NCBI RefSeq assembly: GCF_000500045.1
Contig: NZ_AYOT01000146.1
Coordinates: 310,001-374,000, forward strand
DNA length: 64,000 bases
Direction: 5' to 3'
DNA from: Borrelia persica No12
Lineage (GTDB): Bacteria; Spirochaetota; Spirochaetia; Borreliales; Borreliaceae
In this document: positions 1 to 9,942 of the stretch, piece by piece
How the letters are laid out: every line of letters begins with the position of its first letter
Numbering within the stretch: position 1 is the first letter of the stretch
The notes under the pieces: generated by a model
Told to the model about the DNA's origin: nothing
Database searches by the model: none
What the model saw: only the letters and a program-made list of their open reading frames with translations
Translations under genes and position numbers: made by a program

Positions 1-110
1 CCCACACTTAATGAATAAAAACATAAATTAATAAAAAAACTAAATAAAATAATATATGTTAATATTAAAATTATGAATATAATACATCAAAAAAGGAAAA
101 AATAAATCAA

Positions 111-2300
111 GTGAAAAAAAAGAACTTAATTACAGCTGCATTGCCATATGTTAACAATATACCTCACCTTGGAAACCTAGTACAAGTATTATCAGCAGAC
201 GCATTTGCACGATATTCAAGAATGATGGGAATAGAAACACTTTATGTTTGTGGAACAGATGAATATGGCACAGCCACAGAAACCAAAGCTTTAATTGAAA
301 AAACTACACCCGAAGCATTGTGTAACAAATATTATGAAATACACAAATCAATTTATGAATGGTTTAATATAAAATTTGATATCTTTGGACGAACAACTAA
401 CAAAGAACACAAAGACACCGTACAAAACTTATTTTTAAAGCTAGAACAAAATGGATATATCAAAGAAAAAGAAAACGAACAATTTTTTTGTCAAGAAAAT
501 CAAATGTTTTTAGCAGATCGATATGTAACAGGAGAATGTCCAAATTGTGGAAATAATGCAAAAGGAGATCAGTGCGAAAACTGCTCTGAACTGCTAGTTA
601 CAAACGAATTAATAAATCCAAAATGTATCATTTGTAATCATAGTCCAACTATAAAAAAAACCAAACATCTCTATATCGATCTACCAAAAATAAAAAATGA
701 ACTTGAACATTGGATGCAAACAATTGACCAAAACACAAATTGGAATACCAATGCCATTAAAATAACAAATGCATTCTTAAGAGATGGTCTTAAAGAAAGA
801 GCAATAACAAGAGATTTAAAATGGGGAATACCCGTACCCAAAAAAGGATACGAGAATAAAGTATTTTATGTATGGTTTGATGCACCAATTGGATATATAT
901 CAATTACAAAAGAAGTCTTCAAAGATTGGGAATCCTGGTGGAAAAATAATGAAGAGACAAACCTCGTACAATTTATTGGAAAAGACAATATTTTATTTCA
1001 CACTGTTATGTTTCCTGCAATAGAACTCGGAAGTAAGGAAAATTGGACAATATTAAGCAAGCTAGCCTCAAGTGAATATTTAAACTATGAGAACTTAAAA
1101 TTTTCAAAATCTGAAGGAACTGGAATATTTGGAAATGATGTCATTAACAGCGGCATACCTTCTGATATTTGGAGATTTTATATATATTACAACAGACCTG
1201 AGAAAGCTGATTTTCAATTTATGTGGGATGATTTCTCAGAAAGGATCAATAGTGAACTTATAGGAAACTTTTCAAATCTCATTAATAGGGTATTAACATT
1301 TTATAAAAAATTCTTTGGAGATAAGATTGACAAAATAGAACTAAGTACAGATTTTTGGCAAATAGTAAATACTAAATATAAGAAAATCTTAAATTTTTTC
1401 AAACAAATAGAATTAAGATCGGCTTTAAAAGAAATTCTTGATATCTCAAGAATAGGTAATAAAATATTTCAAGACAGAGAACCATGGAAAACAAAAGACA
1501 GTACACCTCAAACAACAAAAGAACTACTTACAAATCTAATATATTTAATAAGGGACCTATCAATATTAATCTCACCATTCATGCCACATACAAGCGACAA
1601 AATAAGAAGTTTTTTTGGCAACAGTTATGAAATTTCCAACAAATTTTTAGGAACAAATACAGGATTAACTACAATTCAATATACAGAAGTATTATTTACA
1701 AAACTAGAAAAACAATTAATTGATAGTTTAAAATTAAAATACTCAGGGAAAGCAAACATGCAAGATGAACAAATAAAAAATACTATAAATCCAATAAATT
1801 TATTTAGCGAGCAAATATGCTTAAAAACAGTAAAAATAAAAAAAATAGACAGAAATCCAGACGCAGAAAAATTATTCATTTTAAAACTCGATGATGGAAC
1901 TCCCGATGGAAAACAGATTGTAAGTAGCCTTGCAGATCATTACACAGAAGAAGAACTCATTGAAAAACATATAATCATAGTTGACAATTTAAAACCTGCA
2001 AAATTTAGAGGCATTAAATCTGAAGGAATGTTAATTGCAACCGAAGATGAAAACAAAAATTTTAAAGTAATAATTGTAGAAGACTTTAAAAATAATCCAA
2101 TTCCTGGAGAACGAGTGATACTTGAGAGTGATAGTGGCAAAGAATTAAAATCACCAGCAAAAATCAGCATAGATAAATTTTTGCAAACTCAAATTGTAGC
2201 AGACAATGGAGAACTTAAAATAAATGGTATCAATTTGATATTAGAGCATTCTAAAGAAAAAGTGCTCTCAAAAGACATTCACAATGGAAAGGTGTATTAA
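111..2300 (+). CDS. metG: methionyl-tRNA synthetase
   Basis: Cytosolic class I aminoacyl-tRNA synthetase that charges tRNA-Met with methionine. The 729-residue product has the HIGH-type motif HLGN at residues 19-22 and the KMSKS-type motif KFSKS at 330-334. Between them are paired zinc-knuckle cysteines (C143, C146, C155, C158 and a CIIC near 175), the four-cysteine MetG1 type. The last ~165 residues form the OB-fold tRNA-binding domain (NPDAEKL, then a GMLIA-like segment), which also mediates dimerisation. The start is GTG at 111, preceded by an AAAGGA ribosome site at about 92-97. The next gene starts 21 bases after the stop, so the two are probably cotranscribed. Length and domain order are normal for the family. 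Confidence 0.97.
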   Translation: MKKKNLITAALPYVNNIPHLGNLVQVLSADAFARYSRMMGIETLYVCGTDEYGTATETKALIEKTTPEALCNKYYEIHKSIYEWFNIKFDIFGRTTNKEHKDTVQNLFLKLEQNGYIKEKENEQFFCQENQMFLADRYVTGECPNCGNNAKGDQCENCSELLVTNELINPKCIICNHSPTIKKTKHLYIDLPKIKNELEHWMQTIDQNTNWNTNAIKITNAFLRDGLKERAITRDLKWGIPVPKKGYENKVFYVWFDAPIGYISITKEVFKDWESWWKNNEETNLVQFIGKDNILFHTVMFPAIELGSKENWTILSKLASSEYLNYENLKFSKSEGTGIFGNDVINSGIPSDIWRFYIYYNRPEKADFQFMWDDFSERINSELIGNFSNLINRVLTFYKKFFGDKIDKIELSTDFWQIVNTKYKKILNFFKQIELRSALKEILDISRIGNKIFQDREPWKTKDSTPQTTKELLTNLIYLIRDLSILISPFMPHTSDKIRSFFGNSYEISNKFLGTNTGLTTIQYTEVLFTKLEKQLIDSLKLKYSGKANMQDEQIKNTINPINLFSEQICLKTVKIKKIDRNPDAEKLFILKLDDGTPDGKQIVSSLADHYTEEELIEKHIIIVDNLKPAKFRGIKSEGMLIATEDENKNFKVIIVEDFKNNPIPGERVILESDSGKELKSPAKISIDKFLQTQIVADNGELKINGINLILEHSKEKVLSKDIHNGKVY

Positions 2301-2321
2301 AATTTTAATTCAACAGAAACA

Positions 2322-3371
2322 ATGAATATTAAAAAAATAGAAATAGAAAACTTAAATAAAAATTATCTCCAAAGCAAGCTATGGACAGTTGTAAAACAAA
2401 CTTCCAGCAAGAAAAGTGCATGGAAAGCCATAGCACTAAGCAGTAACCACTTTAATAAAATTCTTGTGATGCAAAGAAAGCTTTTTGGAAATTTTTATTT
2501 AAGTTATATTGCTCATCCAGAATTTTCAAACAAAAGAATTGAAGATATCAATGTAGACGAAATTAACAACAAAATAAAAGAATTTAGTGAAAATATAAGA
2601 CAATATTTACATAAAAATACAATATTTATACGATACGATTTAATGTTCTATACTTCAAGAAATATCAAAGAAGAATATATTCCATTAAAAGTTAAATTCA
2701 AGAATCTAAAAAAATCATTTGATGATATACAACCATCAAATACAACAATACTAAACTTAAATGACTCACTAGACGATATTAAAGCTAAGATGAAAAAGAA
2801 AACAAGATACAACATCAATCTTAGCAATAAAAAAAATATTAAAGTTATCATAGATGACAACTTTAAATATTTTGATGCATTTTATGAACTTTATAAAGAA
2901 ACGGCCCAAAGAGACAAATTTGCCATTCACTCAAAAGACTATATAAAACACCTAATAAAAGCATTTAAAGAAGATAAACACTCCACAATAAAACTAATAA
3001 TTGCAATACACAATGAAAAATTAATATCTGGAATCATCGTTGGTATATATAAAGACAAAGCCACATATCTTTATGGTGCATCAAGTAGTAAAAATAGACA
3101 TCTAATGCCAAATTATGCAGTACAATTTCACACAATACAAATGCTTAAAACCCTATCAATAAAAGAATATGATTTGCTAGGAATTCCTCCAATTGCTGAT
3201 GCAAGACATCCTCTATTTGGACTATTTCAATTTAAAACAGGATTCGGGGGCATAATTATTCACAGAATTGGATGTTATGATTTTGTATACAAAAAATTTT
3301 TATACAAAATTTATAATATTCTTGAAATACTAAGATATATCTATTATAAGGTCATAAAAAAAAGAATTTAA
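2322..3371 (+). CDS. FemAB-family peptidoglycan aminoacyltransferase
   Basis: FemAB/FmhB-type transferase, a GNAT-like fold that moves an amino acid from aminoacyl-tRNA onto the peptidoglycan stem peptide. The 349-residue protein has the usual two halves. The C-terminal half carries the family signature around YDLLGIPP, following the segment where substrate residues usually lie (ATYLYGASSS). There is no signal peptide; a hydrophobic, basic tail ends the protein. Borrelia peptidoglycan is reported to carry glycine on ornithine at stem position 3, so glycine addition is a reasonable inferred role. It follows metG by 21 bases and overlaps the convergent murD by 4 bases (3368-3371). Confidence 0.85.
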   Translation: MNIKKIEIENLNKNYLQSKLWTVVKQTSSKKSAWKAIALSSNHFNKILVMQRKLFGNFYLSYIAHPEFSNKRIEDINVDEINNKIKEFSENIRQYLHKNTIFIRYDLMFYTSRNIKEEYIPLKVKFKNLKKSFDDIQPSNTTILNLNDSLDDIKAKMKKKTRYNINLSNKKNIKVIIDDNFKYFDAFYELYKETAQRDKFAIHSKDYIKHLIKAFKEDKHSTIKLIIAIHNEKLISGIIVGIYKDKATYLYGASSSKNRHLMPNYAVQFHTIQMLKTLSIKEYDLLGIPPIADARHPLFGLFQFKTGFGGIIIHRIGCYDFVYKKFLYKIYNILEILRYIYYKVIKKRI

Positions 3372-4723
3372 ATCATCCTATTAACTAAATTTTTAAAACA
3401 AATTCCCCTATCAAACTCATTATCAAAAAGTTCAAAAGAGGCACTAGCTGGGGAAAATAAAACTATATCATTGAGCATAGCAATTTCCTTAGCACAATAA
3501 ACACATTCTTTTAAAGAAGAAAAAACAAAATAATCAATATTCCTAGCCTCTAGAAACTCAATAATTTTTAAAGTAGCACTTCCTCTAAGTAAAATCCAAG
3601 TCTTAACCAAAGTTAAAATACCAGAAAAAACTTCAAAATCAAGTTCCTTGTCAGTCCCACCAGTAATCAAATGAATCGATTCTACATTGGCTTTTAAACT
3701 TCTAATAGACAAAACTGTAGAATCAGGAATTGTCGATGCCGTATCATTGTAATATTTAACACCGTTAATTTCTTTTACGAATTCTAACCTATGCTCAATG
3801 CCATTAAAACCAGCCACAATCTTAGAATAAATATTTAAATCCAAATGCAAATGATTTGCAACAAAAATAGCAATCATCTTAGAAATTAACAGCACAATTT
3901 TTGATTCCTCAAGAACATCTATTTCACTATTATTTAGATATATTTTTCCCTCTTTAAAATAAAAGATATCCTCTTTAAAATCTAAAGGCACAGTTTCTGA
4001 AAACAAAATAAGCTTAGAACTATGTTTAAACTTAGAAAAATAATTATAATAAGCATGATCTTGAGAGATCAAAATTCCTGAATTTTGATTTATAAAGATT
4101 TTTGCTTTATCCGCTATATAATCATCAAAATTTGAATAATAATTTTGATGATCACAATAAATATTTGTAATAATGCTAATTATAGGAGATAAATGTTCAA
4201 TATCATGTAATTGCCAAGAAGAGAGTTCCAAAATAATTGGCGACGTGCCATCAAGTTCATCTAAAAAACTCAAAGGAGATACTCCAATATTACCTCCAAG
4301 CTTAGAATTTGGATAACTAGCAACCAAAGCTCTATGCAAAAGAGATGCAAGAGTTGATTTTCCCTTAGTACCAGTAATAGCAATTATTGGATTTTGATTA
4401 AACATTAAAAATAAACTAATATCGCTCTCAACTCTTTTTGCAAGCTTCAAATATCTATTGTCAAAATTCACACCAGGGTTTTTAATTACAATATCTGCTC
4501 TCTTAAAATCTTCCTCATCATGATATCCCAAGACATATCGAACGTTACTTTCAAACTGCTTTAAAGAATCAATGCTTGGCTTTAACTCAATTTCATTTTT
4601 CAAATCGGTAATTACCAAATTACCACCATGTTTTAATAAGAATTTTGCAACAGACAGACCCCCTCCATGAAGTCCCAAACCCATAATTAAAAAATTCTTA
4701 CCTCTAATCTCATCTAAACACAC
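3368..4723 (-). CDS. murD: UDP-N-acetylmuramoylalanine--D-glutamate ligase
   Basis: Cytoplasmic Mur ligase that adds D-glutamate to UDP-MurNAc-L-Ala using ATP. The 451-residue protein starts with a Rossmann-like UMN-binding domain (MGLGLHGGG), then has the ATP-binding P-loop GTKGKST at 118-124. The central ligase domain has the expected NIYCDHQNYY segment and the C-terminal domain contains YNDTASTIPDS and FSPASASFE, all characteristic of MurD. The start is a GTG (codon at 4721-4723); an upstream stop lies eight codons away and no strong ribosome site is visible. It lies 24 bases downstream of the MATE exporter gene on the same strand, so it may rely on translational readthrough coupling. Confidence 0.96.
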   Translation of the reverse strand: MCLDEIRGKNFLIMGLGLHGGGLSVAKFLLKHGGNLVITDLKNEIELKPSIDSLKQFESNVRYVLGYHDEEDFKRADIVIKNPGVNFDNRYLKLAKRVESDISLFLMFNQNPIIAITGTKGKSTLASLLHRALVASYPNSKLGGNIGVSPLSFLDELDGTSPIILELSSWQLHDIEHLSPIISIITNIYCDHQNYYSNFDDYIADKAKIFINQNSGILISQDHAYYNYFSKFKHSSKLILFSETVPLDFKEDIFYFKEGKIYLNNSEIDVLEESKIVLLISKMIAIFVANHLHLDLNIYSKIVAGFNGIEHRLEFVKEINGVKYYNDTASTIPDSTVLSIRSLKANVESIHLITGGTDKELDFEVFSGILTLVKTWILLRGSATLKIIEFLEARNIDYFVFSSLKECVYCAKEIAMLNDIVLFSPASASFELFDNEFDRGICFKNLVNRMI

Positions 4724-4747
4724 AGCATCAGTATTATAACAAAATAA

Positions 4748-6091
4748 TTAACCTGTTTTAATAGACTTAATCCATTTAGTACTATAAAAATAAGGCAGAG
4801 AAATACTAAATTTAATGACATCTTCAAGAGTTGGAATAAATACAACAAGCTCAAAAGGAACTTGTGTATAATTTGCCAAAAAATATGCAATGGGAATTGT
4901 ATAAACCAAAGTCACAATACCTTCCATAATAGCCCCAAAATTTGGGGACGCACCCGCACGGAAAAAGCCAAACAGATATTGAAATGCAAGTGATGTAAAG
5001 AAAGCTGAAATTGAATAATATCTTAACATAACCCCCATAAGGCTGGCATACTCTAATTTATAAAAAACATAAGGAGCTACAAATGACAACATAAACATTA
5101 TCATAGAAGTCAAAGCAGCCAAAACGAAACCTATTTTCCTCAAATAGCATGCAACAGACATTATCTCATCCTTATTATTACTCATTTCACGTCCCATCAC
5201 AATATTAACAGCAAAGCAAAACGCATACAACATGTTAAATGCAATAAGATAAGTAGAAAAAGTGATACTATAGGCTGCATATTTGGCCGTATCAATTCTT
5301 GAAAAGATAGCAATTAAACCAAAATATCCCACATACCAAATAAAATCATTGAAAAAAATTGGAACAAAAACCTTAATTAACTCAGAAAATATCACAGGAT
5401 TAATTTTTAAGTCTTCACACTTAAGATAAAAATGTGAATTTACATTAAAAACAGTATAAAAAAGATAAAAAACAAGCTCAATTAAACGAACCAATGTAGT
5501 TGCAATAGCAGCACCAATTACTCCCATATTCAAAACAAAAATAAATACATAATTAAAAAATATATTTACAACAACTGCAATAATAGAAGTAATAATTTGA
5601 ATTTTAGTCACTTTAACAACTTTTAGAGAATTAGCAATAATTCCCTTAACAACTGCAAATACAAAAGAATAAACAGCAATATCAAGATAAGATACTCCAT
5701 AAGATATAGCTACCAAATCATCAGACAACAATCCAAGAAAAAAATATGAATAAAATAATGAAACCACTATAAATAAAGAGGAAAAAAATAAAAGTATTAT
5801 AATACTAATAAAAAAAGTGTTTTTATAACCATCAATATCACCTTGAGCATACTGCCTTGTTGCCAATATGTTATAAGCTCCCATAACAGCAAAGGCAATA
5901 GTATTAAAAAGTTCAAACAATTTATTTGCAAGAGAAACACCAACAACAGGATAATCACCAAGATAAGACACCATAATATTATCCGTAAATGCAACAATGT
6001 TAAACAAAAAGAATTCAATGGCCGTTGGAATTGCAATATTAAAAACATCTCGATATACACTGTTTTTTTTAGATTTGCTTAATGAATACAT
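4748..6091 (-). CDS. MATE-family multidrug/toxin exporter
   Basis: Inner-membrane cation-coupled exporter of the MATE/DinF/NorM group within the MOP superfamily. The 447-residue protein is hydrophobic along its whole length and fits twelve membrane segments in two six-helix bundles. The N-terminus (IAIPTAIEFFLFNIVAF) and the later repeat (VFVPIFFNDFIWYVGYF) start the two bundles. The ATG at 6089-6091 has a good AGAGGA ribosome site about 6 bases upstream. It is the first gene of a likely operon with murD. The substrate cannot be predicted from sequence; a lipid-like or peptidoglycan-precursor role (as for MurJ relatives) is possible because of the murD neighbour but is not shown. Confidence 0.88.
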   Translation of the reverse strand: MYSLSKSKKNSVYRDVFNIAIPTAIEFFLFNIVAFTDNIMVSYLGDYPVVGVSLANKLFELFNTIAFAVMGAYNILATRQYAQGDIDGYKNTFFISIIILLFFSSLFIVVSLFYSYFFLGLLSDDLVAISYGVSYLDIAVYSFVFAVVKGIIANSLKVVKVTKIQIITSIIAVVVNIFFNYVFIFVLNMGVIGAAIATTLVRLIELVFYLFYTVFNVNSHFYLKCEDLKINPVIFSELIKVFVPIFFNDFIWYVGYFGLIAIFSRIDTAKYAAYSITFSTYLIAFNMLYAFCFAVNIVMGREMSNNKDEIMSVACYLRKIGFVLAALTSMIMFMLSFVAPYVFYKLEYASLMGVMLRYYSISAFFTSLAFQYLFGFFRAGASPNFGAIMEGIVTLVYTIPIAYFLANYTQVPFELVVFIPTLEDVIKFSISLPYFYSTKWIKSIKTG

Positions 6092-6466
6092 AATATCCTC
6101 TTAAATACAAAAACAGCAGATTTTTACATAGTCAGAAAAACAAACAAAACCAACTTAAAAAAATATGCTATAGAAAATTAGCAGCAATGCCTTTATTAAA
6201 TAAAATCAAAATAAATTTTAAATTCATATTGCTCATATAATATCCTTAATTGCCATTATAATATATTTTTAAAATTAAATCAGTGTTTCAGAATGAATCT
6301 TGATTCAATTACCTTGAAAAAACTCTATTAAAAAAATATTAGGAATTACATAATCCTCAAAACAATAATCATGATGATCAAAAAACATTATCAATTGAAA
6401 CAAAAAAAGACTCAAAACCTAAAAATATAAAACATTAATAATTTTTTCAAGCATTAAATAATATAA
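6092..6466. other. 375-bp AT-rich intergenic region between divergent genes
   Basis: No gene was recognised here. Several TATAAT-like hexamers (for example 6236-6241 and 6257-6262) could be promoters for the divergent MATE and M15 genes, but none has a convincing -35 partner. Short open stretches after 6293 on the plus strand change frame and contain stops. I see nothing further that I can support. Confidence 0.5.
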
Positions 6467-7282
6467 ATGCAATATAATTATACATTAATGAGATCGCACA
6501 ATATTTTTTCATTAATATTGCTAATCAATAATTTTTATTTAGCAGCAAACCCAATATCAAAACAAGATTTTCAAATCTTACTAAGTACAATAAAAACTTT
6601 AGATAAAGCTCATCAAACAAAAATAAAAAAAGAACCCATTTCATTTATTCAAGAACTAAAACCATTACTTGAAGCAGAAGCAAACAATCTATTAATACTT
6701 GTAAATAAAAAAATTCCCATTCCCAAAGGATATAATCCAAACGACTTAGTTTATCTAAAAAATTTTCAAGAACTAAAGAATCTTGTTAAAGAAAATTTAC
6801 AATTAAGAAAAATAGTAATAAATGACTTAATCGATCTTATAAACGCAAGCAAAAAAAACGGATTACAAATAAAAATAATATCAGCATACAGAACAAAAGA
6901 ATACCAAAATTTTTTGTTTCAGTATAATGTAAAAACGTATGGTATAAAATCAGCACAAATCCAATCAGCAATTTCTAATCATTCGCAACACCAGTTAGGA
7001 ACAACCATAGATTTCATAAATCTAGATGACAACTTGCTAAATACAAAAGAAGGCAAATGGCTTTATGAACATTCATCAAAGTATGGATTTTCATTATCAT
7101 ACCCCAAAAAACATGAAAAAGAAACTGGCTACAAAGCAGAACCTTGGCATTACATGTACATTGGCAAAGAAGCATGTAATCTACAAAAAAAATACTTCAA
7201 TAACTTACAATATAAATTCCTTGAATTTTGGAATCAACATAAAAAAGAACTTTCACAGCTAATTCAAAAATACACAAACTAA
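6467..7282 (+). CDS. M15-family D-Ala-D-Ala carboxypeptidase (VanY-like)
   Basis: Zinc D,D- or L,D-carboxypeptidase of the VanY/M15B family that trims peptidoglycan stem peptides in the periplasm. Numbered from the ATG at 6467 it has 271 residues. The zinc ligands are H175 and D182 in the SxHxxH-LGTTID motif and H228 in the PWHYMYIG motif; a YRTKEYQ segment precedes them, as in the family. A second ATG at 6488 (MRSHNIFSL) gives a cleaner signal peptide and may be the true start; neither has a clear ribosome site. The gene is monocistronic and converges on recG with a gap of only two bases. Confidence 0.88.
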   Translation: MQYNYTLMRSHNIFSLILLINNFYLAANPISKQDFQILLSTIKTLDKAHQTKIKKEPISFIQELKPLLEAEANNLLILVNKKIPIPKGYNPNDLVYLKNFQELKNLVKENLQLRKIVINDLIDLINASKKNGLQIKIISAYRTKEYQNFLFQYNVKTYGIKSAQIQSAISNHSQHQLGTTIDFINLDDNLLNTKEGKWLYEHSSKYGFSLSYPKKHEKETGYKAEPWHYMYIGKEACNLQKKYFNNLQYKFLEFWNQHKKELSQLIQKYTN

Positions 7283-7284
7283 TA

Positions 7285-9348
7285 TTAAGTACTCTTATGA
7301 ACCGATTTTAAGTATGATACTAAAAGACTATCTAGTAATTCAATATCTGATTTATCATAAAAATCCCTATTTGCACAAAACATATCAAGTTCTTCTCTCA
7401 TTAAACCTATAATTTCTTTATCTTCCACAAAATCAGATATTCTAAGATGCAAATAACCACTCTGTTCAAGACCAAATAAATTACCAGGACCTCTTAATTT
7501 AAGATCTTCTTCTGCTATTTTAAATCCATCTGTATTTTCCTTTATAGTTTTAAGTCTAAATTTTCCTGCTTCGGTTAAAGGCTCCTTATATAGCAAAAAG
7601 AAGAAAGATTTTAAATTACTTCTACCAACACGTCCTCTAATTTGATGCAATGTGGAGAGCCCAAAACGTTCTGCATTCTCCACTACCATACAAGTTGCAT
7701 TGGGACAATCAATACCAACTTCAATAACGCTTGTTGCAACTAAAATATCTATTTTCTTCAAATAAAAATTATGCATAATCTCTTCTTTTACATGAGATTC
7801 AAGCCTAGAATGAATCAACGCAACAGAATATTTGACAAAAACATTTTGAAGATTTAAACACATACTGGTAGCATCCTTTAAATTAAACTTTTCTGAAGAT
7901 GATATTAAAGGATATACAAAATAAACCTGATGTCCTTTTGCAAGTTCCTTTTTCAAAAATTCATACACCTTTTCTTCATTGCCATGTCTTGCCAAATACG
8001 TAGTAACAGGCATCCTACCCGCAGGACCCTTTTTAATTAAAGAAACCTCAAGATCTCCAAAAATAGTTAAAGCTAAACTTCGAGGAATAGGAGTTGCTGA
8101 CATCAAAAGAACATCAACCTCCTCACCCTTATTTCTAAGCTCTTCTCTCTGTTCAACACCAAATTTATGCTGTTCATCAATAATCACATAAGCCAAGTTT
8201 TTAAATTTTGTTCCTTGAGAAAAGATAGCATGGGTACCAATAACCAAACTATAAATTCCACTCTGAATTTTTTCCAAAACATCATTTCTATCTTTTTTTT
8301 TCAAACTGCCAGTCAAAAGAGCCACAGAAACATCAAAATCTTTCAATATATTTTTCAAATTATTATAATGCTGACGAGCCAAAAGATCAGTAGGTACCAT
8401 AAATGCAACCTGATATCCAGCCTCAATTAAAGGAATGCTAGACAAAAAAGCAACAAGAGTTTTTCCACTCCCAACATCACCTTGTAACAATCTATTCATT
8501 GGCTTATCTTTTTTAAGATCATTAATTATCTCAGCAATTGCAAATTTTTGATCCCTTGTAAGTTCAAATGGCAGTTTTGCAACAATTTGCTTAAGTAAAT
8601 TAGTGGACAAATATTTTTCTTTCCTTAAGAAAACTCTATAACTCCTGCCTCTTGAAAAAAATTGAAGTAAAAAAATTTCTCTATAAATTAAAGTTTTTTT
8701 TGCTCTTTTAAGCATTGCAATCGAACTTGGAAAGTGAATCTCATTTAAAGCATCATGCAAAGGCAATAATGAATATTTATTTATTAAAAATTCAGGAATA
8801 TCTGACTGGCCAAATTTAAAAAAATAAAAAAGAGCACCCTTAACATAAGAGGATATTTTTTTAGAACTAAGTCCCTCACTAAGAGAATAAACCGGCATAA
8901 TTTTTTTAAATTTTGAAGGATTATAACTAAATATTTCACTATCAAAATTGGAACAACTCCACATCCTAGTGTAATCGTTATAGCTAAATCTAGCATAAAT
9001 ATAAAATTTTTGACCTATTTGAAAAATCCGCTCCAAAAAACTTCTATTAAAGAGAAGAATTTCAAATAGTTCATTATTCTCACTTCTAGCTATAATTTTT
9101 AAATTTCTTTTGAAAGGATTCCCAAAATTCTTATGTTCTATAACAGTAAAAATTGTCATAAGTTCACAACTTCTAAATTTAGATGGATCTGGGAATGGTA
9201 TCATATTTAGACGATCTTCATATTTTTTAGGAAAATATTCTATGAGTTCCTTAATATTTGTAATGCGAATATTATTTAATCTATCAATTCCCCTGCTACC
9301 AAGGCCATTAATGCCCTGTAAGCCATACTGAAACTCATGCAAAAACAT
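7285..9348 (-). CDS. recG: ATP-dependent DNA helicase RecG
   Basis: Branch-migrating helicase that regresses stalled replication forks and processes Holliday junctions. The 687-residue protein has the N-terminal OB-fold wedge domain followed by superfamily 2 helicase motifs: Walker A GDVGSGKT near residues 289-296, DEQH near 390, SATPIPRS, and the C-terminal helicase half ending in the RecG signature GPGNLFG. The start ATG has an AGGGA site six bases upstream, which overlaps the stop codon of the preceding YggT gene. It is the last gene of the run dnaE - yggT-like - recG, with gaps of 9-12 bases. The N-terminus is shorter than in enterobacteria but complete for this genus. Confidence 0.97.
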   Translation of the reverse strand: MFLHEFQYGLQGINGLGSRGIDRLNNIRITNIKELIEYFPKKYEDRLNMIPFPDPSKFRSCELMTIFTVIEHKNFGNPFKRNLKIIARSENNELFEILLFNRSFLERIFQIGQKFYIYARFSYNDYTRMWSCSNFDSEIFSYNPSKFKKIMPVYSLSEGLSSKKISSYVKGALFYFFKFGQSDIPEFLINKYSLLPLHDALNEIHFPSSIAMLKRAKKTLIYREIFLLQFFSRGRSYRVFLRKEKYLSTNLLKQIVAKLPFELTRDQKFAIAEIINDLKKDKPMNRLLQGDVGSGKTLVAFLSSIPLIEAGYQVAFMVPTDLLARQHYNNLKNILKDFDVSVALLTGSLKKKDRNDVLEKIQSGIYSLVIGTHAIFSQGTKFKNLAYVIIDEQHKFGVEQREELRNKGEEVDVLLMSATPIPRSLALTIFGDLEVSLIKKGPAGRMPVTTYLARHGNEEKVYEFLKKELAKGHQVYFVYPLISSSEKFNLKDATSMCLNLQNVFVKYSVALIHSRLESHVKEEIMHNFYLKKIDILVATSVIEVGIDCPNATCMVVENAERFGLSTLHQIRGRVGRSNLKSFFFLLYKEPLTEAGKFRLKTIKENTDGFKIAEEDLKLRGPGNLFGLEQSGYLHLRISDFVEDKEIIGLMREELDMFCANRDFYDKSDIELLDSLLVSYLKSVHKST

Positions 9349-9357
9349 GAAAAATCC

Positions 9358-9930
9358 CTAAAAAGGTAAATAAACGCCTAAAATATTAATAGCCAACACA
9401 GCCTGCTCACAAATAATGATGAATGCCAACAATAATGATGCTGCCACAATTAAACTAATAACATAAGACATATGTTTATCTGTAACAATATTTTTTATTT
9501 TAAAAGACAATGGGACTAATAAAGAATCAACACTTCTCATAAAATCAGTACCATCAAATAAACGTAAAAACAAAAATATTACCCTTAAAACAAAGAAAAA
9601 AATAAGAGCAACAAAAATACTTCTCAAGATTCCCCAAACTTCAATAATAAATAATATTATAAACGTAGAAAGTTTATAATCACCATAAGATAACATTCTC
9701 TCAACTATCAAAAGAGTAATTAAAGCTGCAACTGGGGAGAAATCATAAATACCAAATCTAAAAAACCTAATCCTTCTAAAAACAGATAAAAATGGCTCTG
9801 TTGTACTATATATAAATCTAAAAAATGCATTAGTACTAATTCCTGAGGATACAAACCAACTAAGAAGAATTCTGATCAAAATCAAAATTCTATAAATGTC
9901 CAAAAATACAATTAAAGTCTCTATTATCAC
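9358..9930 (-). CDS. YggT-family integral membrane protein
   Basis: Small inner-membrane protein with two YGGT repeats, each a pair of membrane helices joined by the signature ILLSWF...TEPFL...RR seen around residues 20-60. The second repeat starts near residue 100. Family members often sit beside cell-division or replication genes; their molecular role is not established. The start is GTG at 9928-9930 with a strong AGGAGG site eight bases upstream that overlaps the dnaE stop codon, so translation of the two is likely coupled. At 190 residues it is the double-repeat form. Confidence 0.85.
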   Translation of the reverse strand: MIIETLIVFLDIYRILILIRILLSWFVSSGISTNAFFRFIYSTTEPFLSVFRRIRFFRFGIYDFSPVAALITLLIVERMLSYGDYKLSTFIILFIIEVWGILRSIFVALIFFFVLRVIFLFLRLFDGTDFMRSVDSLLVPLSFKIKNIVTDKHMSYVISLIVAASLLLAFIIICEQAVLAINILGVYLPF

Positions 9931-9942
9931 AAACTAATCCTC

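Noticed and set aside
6293-6438. Protein-like short frames in the MATE/M15 intergenic region suggesting a decayed gene
   Set aside because: The frames are short, interrupted by stops and dominated by Lys/Asn/Ile as expected of AT-rich noise; there is no Gly/Pro/Trp signal like that in the 29.4 kb remnant.
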